Below are positions 34,356 to 44,519 of a DNA stretch of 64,000 bases, in pieces (within the stretch, counting starts at the first letter, position 1; each line of letters starts with the position of its first letter). This stretch comes from Echinarachnius parma (lineage: Eukaryota; Echinodermata; Echinoidea; Clypeasteroida; Echinarachniidae). The notes beneath the pieces are model-generated. The model made no database searches. It was given only the letters and a program-made list of their open reading frames with translations, and was not told where the DNA came from. A program made the translations under genes and the position numbers. The DNA lies in the NCBI GenBank assembly GCA_037951105.1, contig JBAMJV010009067.1, positions 50,865 through 114,864 of the forward strand, given 5' to 3'.

Positions 34356-34736
34356 GTAAATCGATGCGGACGCAGATCGTTGATGTTATGCAGATCACTG
34401 CTGGTGTGCAGATCTCTCTCGTTGGCGGCGCTTTCGAGGGTCTAGATTATAGACTACTTCCTGCATGAATGGAGGAAGGATAATGAAAGTATGATGAATA
34501 ATGCAATGTTCGCATTTTCGAGATCATCATTTCTGGCAACCTAATTTTCTCACACTTTTGAATGGAAAGGAGCAAATGAAAACAAATTCACATACCGAAA
34601 ACACTTTCACATTATAAAACAATCATTTCAGGTGGTTAATTTGTGCATATTAATGGAAGAAACGCGGGGAAAACCCACTACTACTGCACATTGATATAGC
34701 ATGCCAGTTGTCAATTACAACGCCATATACATTTCC

Positions 34737-35100
34737 TTTAACGGGGAAACCCCACCACTACGTGACTACGTGACTTGACATTGATACCGCATTCCACGCA
34801 TACTCAAAGCGCATCATTTATAACAGGCCACTCTGGACAGCTATACACAGAATAGGGAGCTATACAACCATCCTGCTATAACCAATTGAATGGTGAATGC
34901 TACATCTTCTACCTTTTGGGAACAGATCTATACAAGCTTATATTCTACCGTTATCAACTAAGAAATACATTTTGAAGCTTTCTTCTAACAGCAACCGCTG
35001 ATCTAAGAACTTCATTCCAGTGCTTGTGACCAGCTATTGTCTAGAGCGCAGTGGAAGCGTATCTCCGGTGTGACGCTACCATAAGGGTCTCGTGATTGTG
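34737..35100 (+). pseudogene. Decayed upstream module and exon-1 remnant
   Basis: GGGGAAACCCCACCACTACG near 34743 and TTCTAACAGCAACCGCTGATC near 34982 match the leader. The place of ATGAAGGGC is replaced by unrelated sequence, so no start codon or coding exon remains. Confidence 0.55.
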
Positions 35101-35260
35101 TGCGGTAAATTTAATTATTTCCTCAGAGTTACTGACATTATACAAAATCTCTTAGAAATCAACCAAAGTGAGTCAAATCCTGAAAATATTCAAGCACATC
35201 CCTAGATGTATTTCCAATATACCGTTTTGTTTTTTTTTATCGTCCGGAATTCTCCTTTAA

Positions 35261-35798
35261 AGGGGTAGTTTAGTTTTGGTAAGGCTGAACTTTAGTAGCC
35301 AAAACCTGCACAGTAACATTATAAACTAATAGTTATAACTCCACCATGCTCGAAAGGTATACAAAATTACAAACGACCAAGTAAAACGCCGGTTATCATT
35401 CAAAAAGAGCCATTAAAACACAAGAGGGCGCTTTTTTTTAAAAAGGCATTGGTTTCAACCATTTTCACCCAAAATTATGCATGTGATGTTTTGTTGATAT
35501 AATGATTAAATAGCGAGATCATCAACAACCATTTAAAAAACGCTTTTAAAATTTTTTGAAAAAGTGCAAGCATTTTTTTTATTTTTTCAAAAAATCATCT
35601 AATTATTTGGGCCCCAAATAATTATAAGATCAGATATATTTATTGATATTTCAGCCGTTTCTGGGTCGATTTTGACCAAATAAAGTTTATTCTGCCATTA
35701 AAATTGCATGTTCTCTCAAATTCGACACTCAGTTTTTCATTACCACACAAAAAAATTGCGATGTGCAGCGCCCTCTCTACCAAAACTAAACTACCCCT
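35261..35798. mobile_element. TTAA-flanked MITE, family 1 (AGGGGTAGTTTAG ends)
   Basis: Bracketed by TTAA (35257-35260 and 35799-35802). The ends AGGGGTAGTTTAGTTTTGG and CAAAACTAAACTACCCCT are inverted; AATTATTTGGGGCCC and TTTCAGCCGTTTCTG words are inside. Confidence 0.88.
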
Positions 35799-35924
35799 TT
35801 AAGAAACCTTCGTATACTAACCTTGTCGACTTTTACAGCTTTGCGCTACCTGTATCTGAACGTAAAGTGACCCCCAACAAATTGATATGCATTGAAATAC
35901 AACACAACGCATTTATGCAAATAA

Positions 35925-36087
35925 ACGGGGCAACCCACCATTAGCATAATTGAAATCCAAGTGCTACGCAAAGCATTTATCGGGGAAAACACACATTTAC
36001 ATTGAAATACAACCTTGTATTTTCCAGATATCAACTAAGAAATGCAATTTGAAGTTTTCTTCTAACATCAACCGCTGATCTGATAAC
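35925..36087 (+). promoter_or_regulatory. Upstream module of family copy 4
   Basis: A shortened and rearranged version: GGGGCAACCCACCATTAG near 35927, CGGGGAAAACACACATTT near 35979, then CCAGATATCAACTAAGAAAT and CAACCGCTGATCTGATAAC before the ATG. Presumed promoter and 5' UTR. Confidence 0.5.
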
Positions 36088-39000
36088 ATGAAGGACCTCT
36101 TTGTGATAGCAGGTAAGCGTTTTTCATCAGAATTTTAGACAAAATAGTCGTATGTATTTTCAAGCCTTCATATGGATAATAATTATCTATCTATCTATCT
36201 ATCTGTCCGTGTGAATTATGGGCACATGTGTGCCCAGGGCATGATCATGCCTACAAGTACATTTGTTTGAATGTTTATAGAAATTGTTATAATTGCAATG
36301 AAGTTCATTATTGTCATGATTGTTATTGCCTTCTTTTCCATTTGCCAGTGAATGACACATTTCTTTATAACATGTATGGTCATGTGTCATGAACTCGCCT
36401 CCAAATAGGGTGGCGCCGTTACATTTTTGGGTTTTTTGGTACCATCTTCTTAATTTTTTTCAAAACCTGAAAACCTTTCTTAACAAATTTGGTATCATTT
36501 TAAAGAGCTGTCAGAGTGCTATCTATCTGCAAAGTTGAGATACAGCTATGTGAAGGTTGGAGCAAGAGGGTGGCGCAGGAAGCGGCGCCCGTGTACAAAG
36601 TCTATGGGAAGATGTCTCTCAAAGTGCAACTTTTCCTAAAACGTTAATAACTTTGTCAAAACTAGATGCATAGCAACAATGTTGGTTTTAAATGAAAGCT
36701 TAAACGTTGAATTATAATGTAAAATGATTGAAAAGTGTGTTTGCTTTATCAAATTTTAACTAAATTACCACAAACATAGAAAATTGGTGGTTGCCTGTAC
36801 AAACTCTATATAGGGGCACAATCTTGACCGATACATTTTGTGAATTCTTTGTAAAAACGTTAATATCTTCCAAAAGAAAAGGTGTAAGACTGCAAATTTG
36901 GTACCAAATTAAAGGTTACTTATCAAATCGTATTATGTCCCAACATATTGAGGGCTTAACTTTATATTCCATTCCACTAGTGACTCCTACATAGTGAAAA
37001 TGATTAATTATTTCAACAGAAAAAAATCATGAAGTATGAATGAAAATATCTCCCGCAAAATAATAATTTACCCCATACAATATTATATTGCTGTAAAGGT
37101 CTAAGTCTGCCCTGCATGAAAATATTATCATAAGTTGTCTAGACCTACTTCAGAAAAAGTTATCAGGAAAATATTGACCTTCAAAACTGCAAACAAAATT
37201 TCAAGTTTTGGTTAATAAACAAACTTAACTGTACACCAAATGTGATTTTTGAGGGCATATTTGGGTTCCTTGGGAAATTTCCTTTCAGTAAATGTATAGT
37301 TGTGATAGGATAGGGGGACTTCCTCAGAAAATATTAGCTATCCTATTGTAACAGTGTCCCGCAGAAGCCCAATCGGCATATAACGCAAAAGGAGGTGACC
37401 TCACGACGCATGACCGTATATGTTTGAAGACCTATACAAATATATATTATCTTATCTTATCTTCAAGCAACCATGGAACAAGTGGACTTTAAAACAGTCA
37501 TTCGACCCAGAACATCCCAACCCCACGACACGAAGATTACATAACATGCCTAATCGAAAAGTCTGAGAAATTCATGAAGGCTATTAACTTTGTTGAGTGA
37601 TTTTCTTCTTGAATTAATTACTTCATAATTCATATCCTAACATGATATGAAGAGTGGTCACATGTGTGCTCACAAAACAACGTTGTACGTTGTAGTGTAG
37701 AGCAATGAAGTCGTACTGAATATTGTTGTATATATATATATACATACATAATAATGCAAAGAATAATCATAAATGATTGAGAAGGAAGAATAATAGGCAT
37801 AGCTTAATAAGCATTATTCCTCCCTTTAATCCTTCCCCATGAATTAATTGAGTACAAAGGGCCGATAGATTGGCTTGCCAATGACCTGAATTTGGATCTG
37901 TCTTCAATCACACGGTCCCTGTGGCCTAGTGGTTAAGGCGTCAGCGTTCCAAGCTGGAAACCCGGGTTCGAGTCCTGGCGGAGACCAATTTTTCGACCAG
38001 TGCCTTTTTTCATTTGGAGGATTAAAGGGAGGAACAATGCTTATTAAGCTACGCCTATTATTCTTCCTTCTCAATCATATATGATTATTCTTTGCATTAT
38101 TTAAATATTGGAAGAAACCAAAGCTGTATGTATTAGTTCGCCTTTCGTTGATATATATGTTCTAACTAATACTTGAATCACTCCTTTGTGATCCAGCTGA
38201 AGTACAGGCGGCTTGCATTGTTCGTAACTCCTTCCCCATGAATTAATTGAGTACAAAGGGCCGATAGATTGGCTTGCCAATGACCTGAATTTGGATCTGT
38301 CTTCAATCACACGGTCCCCGTGGCCTAGTGTTTAAGGCGTCAGCGTTCCAAGCTGGAGACCCGGGTTCGAGTCCTGGCGGAGACCAATGTTTCGACCATT
38401 GCCTTTTTTCATTTGGAGGATTAAAGGGAGGAACAATGCTTATTAAGCTACGCCTATTATTCTTCCTTCTCAATCATTTATGATTATTCTTTGCATTATT
38501 TAAATATTGGAAGAAACCAAAGCTGTATGTATTAGTTCGCCTTTCGTTTATATATATGTTCTAACTAATACTTGAATCACTCCTTTGTGATCCAGCTGAA
38601 GTACAGGCGGCTTGCATTGTTCGTAACTCCTTCCCCATGAATTAATTGAGTACAAAGGGCAGAGAGATTGGCTTTCCAATGACCTGAATTTGGATCTGTC
38701 TTCAATCACACGGTCCCCGTGGCCTAGTGGTTAAGGCGTCAGCGTTCCAAGCTGGAGACCCGGGTTCGAGTCCTGGCGGAGACCAATTTTTCGACCAGTG
38801 CCTTTTTTCATTTGGAGTATTAAAGGGAGGAACAATGCTTATTAAGCTACGCCTATTATTCTTCGTTCTCAATCATTTATGATTATTCTTTGCATTATTT
38901 AAATATTGGAAGAAACCAAAGCTGTATGTATTAGTTCGACTTTCGTTTATATATACATATATATATACACAAATATATCTAACCTATGTCTCTCCACTGG

Positions 39001-41949
39001 AGAAGGAAGGCCTATAGCTGCAGATCTTCTTTCGTGTGCTTGTCGCATCAATGTAACACACCCAAATCCTCTGATCATCTGATGTCATCCATTCAACGCC
39101 TACTCTGTCTGCCTCTTCGTCTGGTCTGAGTTGTTGGTGTCAAATTAGTTATATGCGTCCATCTGTTGTCCGTACGTCTTGCAAGGGTGGCCTTCCCATC
39201 TCCATTTCTTTGTTTTTTATTTCCGGTATGATATTCCTGGTATATGTTTTATTTCTTAAGTCCTCATTTCTGACCTTGTCTCTTCCTGGAACTCCTACCA
39301 TTGCTCTTTCTGTGACCCTACATATCTTGTCAAATTTCTTAGTTGTTGCCCAAGTCCATTCCCCGTAAGATAGTACCAGAATTATACACTGATTAAAGAT
39401 TTGTCTTTTGAGGGAGATTGGAAGATTCTCATCTCTGAACATGATGCTGAGTTTCCCAAATGTTGCCCTCTTGCCTTCCCTTCTTCTTCACACTTCTCCT
39501 ATCGTTTTCATTTTTTTTTATTTTCAAGGGTGATGATGCTTTCACCGAGTTATATTTAGTCTTGTCAGAAGGCGCTAGCGTATGGCCATAATAACCTCAC
39601 CCTCACCCCATTATTAATATTATTGTTGTTGTTATTATTTGTTTAATTACATATTACTGATTGTATATTTTTGTTATTATGTATAACATTACATTTGCTA
39701 CAGATGTCCTGATGTTGTTGCTGACAGTGTCGCAGCAGTTGCAAGGAGCGTCTGTGCCACCGACATTGCAGCAACAAGCTATTATGGGTATGTCTTATTA
39801 GTTATCACTATTACGTAACATTAAATGGATAGTACAGTTTTGGTTTAGCGGGAGCTTCAGGAAATAATGTTTTCGTGAGGTACTGAAAAAAACAAGTGTA
39901 AAATCACAATGTTAAAGACAGAAAAAACTTTGTTTGATTTAAGTACAGCTTAAATATCCATACATATATCCATTTAGAATTACTGTTGGGCCCACATTTA
40001 TTTAATAATTAAATATAAACATTTATAAACATTTATAATTTAACCAAACATCACATTTACATTGTTTAATTTAAGAATTGGAGCAAATTACAAATGTGCC
40101 GTTAATGTGTTTTTGGTTTTCTACATTTTAAGCCCAGCTGCATGAATTATAATCAATATTATGATCAATATATTATTGATAACTTAGAGTTTGACTAAAA
40201 TAAAATTTGACCAGAACTGTACTATCCTGATAATACTAAATGATAATTTGAAATCGAAATGAAACCTATGCAACTGGGATTTTAGCTGTACTACTGCTAC
40301 TACTCCTAACAATTATAGTACTTATTTCAATTATTACAATTATGTCGTTTTCATGCTGGCAGACTTTTCATCGGATGCGTCCGGACGCATCCGATGAAAC
40401 GGCCAGCATGAATGGTACAGAGGAGAAAAAGCCGATAGAATAGGCGATGAAAAGAAGAGAAATAGGCGATTAAATTCTCCTACTTTAGAGTAGGAGAAAT
40501 TCTCTTTCTATCGGTGTGTCACTCCGATGAAACGGGCAGCATGAAATGGTTCGGGTGAAAAATACCGATGAAAACGGTCAAAGGTCGTTATCTTGTTCCG
40601 GCTAAAGCAGTGTAACGCGCGCTTTTTCGGAACACCGGCATGCGATAATAATATGCTGCGCCAGCATAGCTCGTGTAAGGTGAACCTCGAGTATCGTGCC
40701 CGTGTTTTTTGTTGACGTTTTGTTTACGTATAAATTTATTCGTTTTACTTGTATATTGTATGAATATAAAGGTTAAACAAAATAAAAATTCATGTACATC
40801 GTTATAATAATATATTTATTATAAAGCAATATATTTATAAAACCAAATGATGAACAGAACAATATTTAAAACGGATCACTCTTTCCTTGGAATTTGCGCA
40901 GTCACGTTGCTACAATTGTTTGCAGCTGTAGTTTATACTAGTCGCCAAATCCACTATATCTGCCAGCTCGTGCAGCAAACGATTGCGCAACAATTCTTCA
41001 CTTCCGGCCGGTGAATGCAAAAGGCGATTAAATTCCCCTGCACTATGAACGCGACAGAGGGGAAGTGGCAATTTCACCGTTGTTTACATAAGAAATTCCA
41101 TCGGTATTTTTCATCGGTAAGGGCAGCATGAAAATGTACCATCAATTATGATAACAACTACAGAGGGCGCTCTCTCCCTACTCCAGTGATTAAAAAAAAG
41201 CATAGGGGGAAAGCTGTGCCGAAAAAATACAAAAATAAAAAAGGGTGTGCCCCCAACCTCCCACCCCCTTGTACGAATTTAGCATGGTAGTACCACGGTA
41301 AAACCATGGCACGGTACAAAACCATGGTCACACAGTTCTGTACCATACCGTGATTTTACTATGGGACGGGTACCATGGCATGACCGTGGATACTATACCG
41401 CGGTAATACCATGGGTGCCATGGTACTACCATGGAATCCATGGTATTACCATGGTACTACCATGAAAACCATGGTTTTACCATGGTACTTTTTTTTGTAA
41501 TGGCCACCCCTTAATCAGTCTGACCACGCTACGCCACTCAGGACAACTTAACAAATGTTCTCATGGTTATATTATATATTTATCATTTTGCAGATTCCAC
41601 TCTTCGTGACGCCATAACAACAAACGGTGCAACAACCAGCGCACAAACCGGCACGACAACCAGCGCACAAGCCGGCACGACAACCGGCACACCAACCGGC
41701 ACGACAACCGGCACACCAACCGGCACACCACCCGGCGAACCAACCGGCACTACAACCGTCAAACCAACCGGCACACCAACCGGCGCACCGACTCCGGCGC
41801 CGCTGCTCCCATTCACCATACCACCCTACGTGTACATCATCATCCTCCCATGTGTTGCTGCGGTGCTGCTGCTTATCTGCTGCTGCTGCTGTTTGTGCAA
41901 GTGTAGACTCAGGGCTTGTTGCGGATGCGATTGTAAATCCAGATATTGA
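36088..41949 (+). CDS. Mucin-like polycysteine-tail membrane protein, family copy 4
   Basis: Exons 36088-36112, 39704-39787 and 41594-41949, all joined in phase 1 by GT-AG introns; 465 nt, 154 aa plus stop. Exon 1 encodes MKDLFVIA; exon 2 completes the signal peptide (VLMLLLTVSQQLQGAS) and is 39 nt shorter than in the other copies, keeping frame. Exon 3 encodes about 65 residues of Thr/Ser/Gly/Pro repeats (GTTTSAQ, GTPT), then PLLPFTIPPYVY, a strong membrane segment (IIILPCVAAVLLLI), five cysteines and a further Cys/Arg/Lys-rich tail ending KSRY. The linker is a likely O-glycosylation target. Introns of 3.6 and 1.8 kb hold tandem tRNA-like units, a LINE remnant and MITEs. Probably a type I membrane protein; ligand and role unknown. 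Confidence 0.72.
36180..37740. other. Intron 1 of copy 4, unclassified non-coding part
   Basis: A TATC microsatellite lies at about 36183-36205. From about 36408 to 37350 comes a stretch with AGGGTGGCGC words (36408, 36567) and GTACAAAGTCTATGGGAAGA; it looks like a dispersed repeat but has no inverted ends that I can see. No ORF with domains. Confidence 0.4.
37751..38100. repeat. Inverted repeat (arms about 80 bp) around first tRNA-like unit
   Basis: Left arm 37751-37831 (ATAATGCAAAGAATAATCAT...) and right arm 38020-38100 (...ATGATTATTCTTTGCATTAT) are near-perfect complements. The tRNA-like sequence is in the loop. Confidence 0.85.
37915..37986 (+). tRNA. tRNA-Gly(UCC)-like, unit 1
   Basis: 72 nt fold as a cloverleaf: acceptor GTCCCTG/CGGAGAC with one C-A mismatch, D arm GCCT/AGGC with loop AGTGGTTA, anticodon arm TCAGC/GCTGG with loop GTTCCAA (anticodon TCC), T arm CCGGG/CCTGG with loop TTCGAGT. 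A TTTTT terminator follows four bases or so later. The mismatch and repeat context leave open a tRNA-derived repeat. Confidence 0.7.
38314..38385 (+). tRNA. tRNA-Gly(UCC)-like, unit 2 (probably decayed)
   Basis: Same cloverleaf, but the D loop reads AGTGTTTA (one of the two conserved G lost) and the downstream T run is cut to TTT (AATGTTTCG). Likely poorly transcribed. Confidence 0.55.
38713..38784 (+). tRNA. tRNA-Gly(UCC)-like, unit 3
   Basis: Same fold as unit 1 with acceptor GTCCCCG, intact AGTGGTTA loop, anticodon TCC and a TTTTT terminator. It keeps the C-A acceptor mismatch. Confidence 0.7.
38990..39500 (-). pseudogene. RTE-type LINE reverse-transcriptase C-terminal remnant
   Basis: The minus-strand frame gives LKRQIFNQCIILVLSYGEW, TWATTKKFDKICRVTERAMV, GRDKVRNEDLRNKT and a degraded GRPP..RTTD stretch. 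This order is typical of the region after the polymerase in RTE-like LINEs. Downstream the frame breaks (stop after GRI), but further decayed C-terminal words continue towards 39000. Lies in intron 1 of copy 4, antisense to it. Confidence 0.75.
39825..40229. mobile_element. Degenerate TTAA-type MITE
   Basis: TTAA at 39821-39824; the left end TGGATAGTACAGTTTTGG and right end CCAGAACTGTACTATCC are inverted. The interior matches family 1 weakly (TATTTAATAATT, AACATCACATTTAC). Sits in intron 2 of copy 4. Confidence 0.65.
40346..41137. mobile_element. TTTTCATGCTG-ended element with 60-bp palindrome
   Basis: The ends TTTTCATGCTGGCAG and GGGCAGCATGAAAAT are inverted. Near the left end 40351-40412 is itself palindromic around GATGCGTCCGGACGCATC. 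CATCGG / CCGATG words recur throughout. Non-coding; class unknown. Confidence 0.65.
41270..41492. repeat. CCATGG palindrome-dense tract
   Basis: ACCATGG-type palindromes (CCATGG, TACCATGGTA) recur at short, irregular spacing across about 220 bases, mixed with ACCACGGTA and ACCGCGGTA variants. Nearly any part can pair with any other. Lies just upstream of exon 3 of copy 4. Confidence 0.9.
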
Positions 41950-43387
41950 ATGGTATATTATACAAATATACAATGACACTCGAGGATCTAGCTAAAACTA
42001 GAACTATGCCCCGAGAAACGTCTTTTCTAGTCAAAACTATTCTTTTTTTTGTTGTGTACACTCCTAATGCAACAATCTTACGATAAGGGATATAAATATT
42101 TAGACTGTGGTTTGTCTAAATTGATGGATGTTTTATTTTTCCAAATGGAGCTGTAACCATGCAATGGCAATATTGAAACAATGAGTTTCCCAGTTGAGGG
42201 CTTATAATAACCTGTTTATGTGATATACACGTGGTATACATAGTTGGCCTACACTATGTTATGTCCGTGACGACGCATGCACATTCGTGACACAATGAGT
42301 GATACGTGAATGACACTTGCATAACACATGATGACAATGAATGACACATATTTGAAAGTCATGAAAAGTCTCAATTACGTAGTGTCCGTGTCGCTGGAAT
42401 TGCCTTTCCAATGTTGCACGTGCCACTCAACGATACGCCATTGTCCACGTTTACTTGAAGAGTTTATATCCTTCATTTCATTAAAATTTAGTCAACGTAC
42501 GATACATTTATAAGATAGGTAAGGTATAAATTTTATAGAACTGCAGATTTGAGGACGAATAACACAATCAAAATTGAAATATGGATCGTTTCATTGTCGT
42601 AATTATTTCCACAGGCATGTGTTCACAGTTGGACAAAGAAGCTTGCTTTTCTCAAAAACTTAAAAAAGTGGATTTAGCGCCTTTTGTAATTTAATAATTC
42701 GTAATAGGTATAATGGAATAATTTTGTTACAGAATTGAATTATAATAAGGTTAGAAATAATTTTTCGTAAATAAATATATTTACGAGAATAGACGTAGGC
42801 TCTAATATAAGATAATAATTGTATATTTAGAAATTACGTATTTATACTAATTATGACTCTGTTGATACAAGCAAAACACGATCATAACCCCCACCCCCCC
42901 CCCCCCCCCCGTGGGTCTTTCTCTGTCATGTTTGTGCCTCGGAATTGACTATGTACATTACATGTTCTTGGCCCCGTTACAGAACAAAATAAAATTGATT
43001 GTAAGTTACAATTAATTGCAAGTCAGATCATGTGTTCTAAATGCGGAAATCTGATTGGTTGAAACGCGAAATTCTTGAACAATTTCTTACACTTTTCTTC
43101 CAATCAATTGTGGCTTTCTGGAACGGGGCCCTGCAGTTGTTTTTATTTTGTCAGTTTAATAAATGTTATCATATTTCGTGTATCTTGTATTCCCCTGCTG
43201 TATGACAGGGGGTTATCTATATAGGATGATGTTTGTACATGTTTTTTTTATGATTGAATAAATTATGTACAAAAATCAAAATTATAGTAAATGTGTAAAT
43301 AAAACCTCGAATTAGCAATACTGTAGGATAACTACATAATAAGTATTGTTCTATTTGTATTTTAATATTATTTTGTTTAAAAGATTG
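41950..43387. other. 3' flank of copy 4 and intergenic A/T-rich sequence
   Basis: The first 300 bases keep words of the 115-130-bp repeat (TTTTATTTTTCCAAATGGAG, GCTGTAACCATGCAATGGCAA) seen after the other family copies. A C run lies at 42893-42910. No gene. Confidence 0.45.
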
Positions 43388-43391
43388 TTAA

Positions 43392-44443
43392 AGGGGTAGT
43401 ACAGTTTTGGTAAGGCTGAACTTTAGTAACCAAACCAGGACACTAACATTATAAACTAATAGTTATAACTCCACCATGCTCGAAAGGTATACAAAATTAC
43501 AAACGAGTAAGTAAAAAGCCCGTTATCATTCAAAAAGAGCCATTAAAACACAAGAGGGCGCTTTATAAAAAGGCATTGGTTTCAACCATTTTCATACCAA
43601 ATTATACATGTGATGTTTTATTGATATAATGATTAAAGGGATAGTTGAGTTTTGGTATAGAGGGCGCTAGACTACTTATTTTTTTGTGAGGTAATGACAG
43701 AGTGTAAAATTTGAAAGAGCATATATTTAAATAATAAATTCATCTTTGTTTGATCAAAATCGGTTCAGAGACGGCTGAAATATCCATAAATATAACAATT
43801 TGTAATAAAGCTGGGGCCCCAGGTTTATTAGAGAATTTTGAACCAGCCGTTAAAATTCGTTTTAAAATGCTTCCTCTTTTCAGAAATTTTCAAAAGAGGT
43901 TTTTAGATAGTTGTTGATTATCTCTCTATCTAATCACTATTTAAACAAAACATCACATGCACAATATGTTATTTTAAATGGTTTAAACAAATGCATTTGT
44001 TGAAAGCGCCCTCAGGCATTTTACTTAGTCGTTTGTAATTGTTGTATTCCTTTTGAGCATGATGGAGTTATAATTATTAGTTTGTAATGTAATAGTGCAA
44101 GTTTTGGTTACTAAAATTCAGTTTGACTAAAACTGTACTCTCTCTACCAGAACTCAATGATCCCTTTAAATAGAGAGATCATCAACAACTATTGAAAATA
44201 CGCTTTTTAATTTTTTTGGAAAAAGTGCAAGCATATTTTAAATATTTTTTTTTAATTATCTAATTATTTGGGCCCCAAATAATTATAAGATCAGATATAT
44301 TAATTGACATTTCAGCCGTTTCTGGGTCGATTTTGACCAAATAAAGTTCATTTAAAAATTAAACTTGCATGTTCTCTCAAATTCGACACTCAGTTTTTCA
44401 TTGTGATGTGCAGCACCCTCTCTGCCAAAACTAAACTACCCCT
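43392..44443. mobile_element. TTAA-flanked MITE (outer) with a second one inside
   Basis: TTAA at 43388-43391 and 44444-44447. The ends AGGGGTAGTACAGTTTTGG and CAAAACTAAACTACCCCT are inverted. The interior is collinear with 35261-35798 once the nested element at 43637-44165 is removed. Confidence 0.9.
43637..44165. mobile_element. Nested TTAA-flanked MITE
   Basis: The ends AGGGATAGTTGAGTTTTGG and CAGAACTCAATGATCCCT are bracketed by TTAA (43633-43636, 44166-44169). The related outer element at 35261-35798 shows the empty site (ATGATTAAATAGCG). Confidence 0.92.
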
Positions 44444-44519
44444 TTAACTCAGGTTTTGGTGACAATAATAAATAGGAGTTTGTGAACTTTAATAAGCCGA
44501 GTGTCATCTTGTGTGGAAT

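Larger units (their letters stand above)
25679..34736 (+). repeat. Segmental duplication, right copy (9.06 kb)
   Basis: Collinear copy of 13286-20935. It carries three extra insertions (27601-28040, 32909-33461, 33924-34355) and lacks one 61-bp tandem unit, which accounts for the length difference. By eye most of the shared sequence is identical, so the duplication is recent. Confidence 0.93.
37832..38950 (+). repeat. Tandem array of 399-bp units, each with a tRNA-like sequence
   Basis: The three tRNA-like sequences start at 37915, 38314 and 38713, exactly 399 bp apart. The linkers (CCTTCCCCATGAATTAATTG, CACTCCTTTGTGATCCAGC) are nearly identical. The array lies in intron 1 of family copy 4. 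Confidence 0.93.

Noticed and set aside
41572-41979. Overlapping ORFs opposite or shifted to exon 3 of copy 4
   Set aside because: Shadows of the 12-bp repeat in the Thr-rich linker; only the + frame gives signal peptide, TM and Cys tail with phase-1 splice sites.
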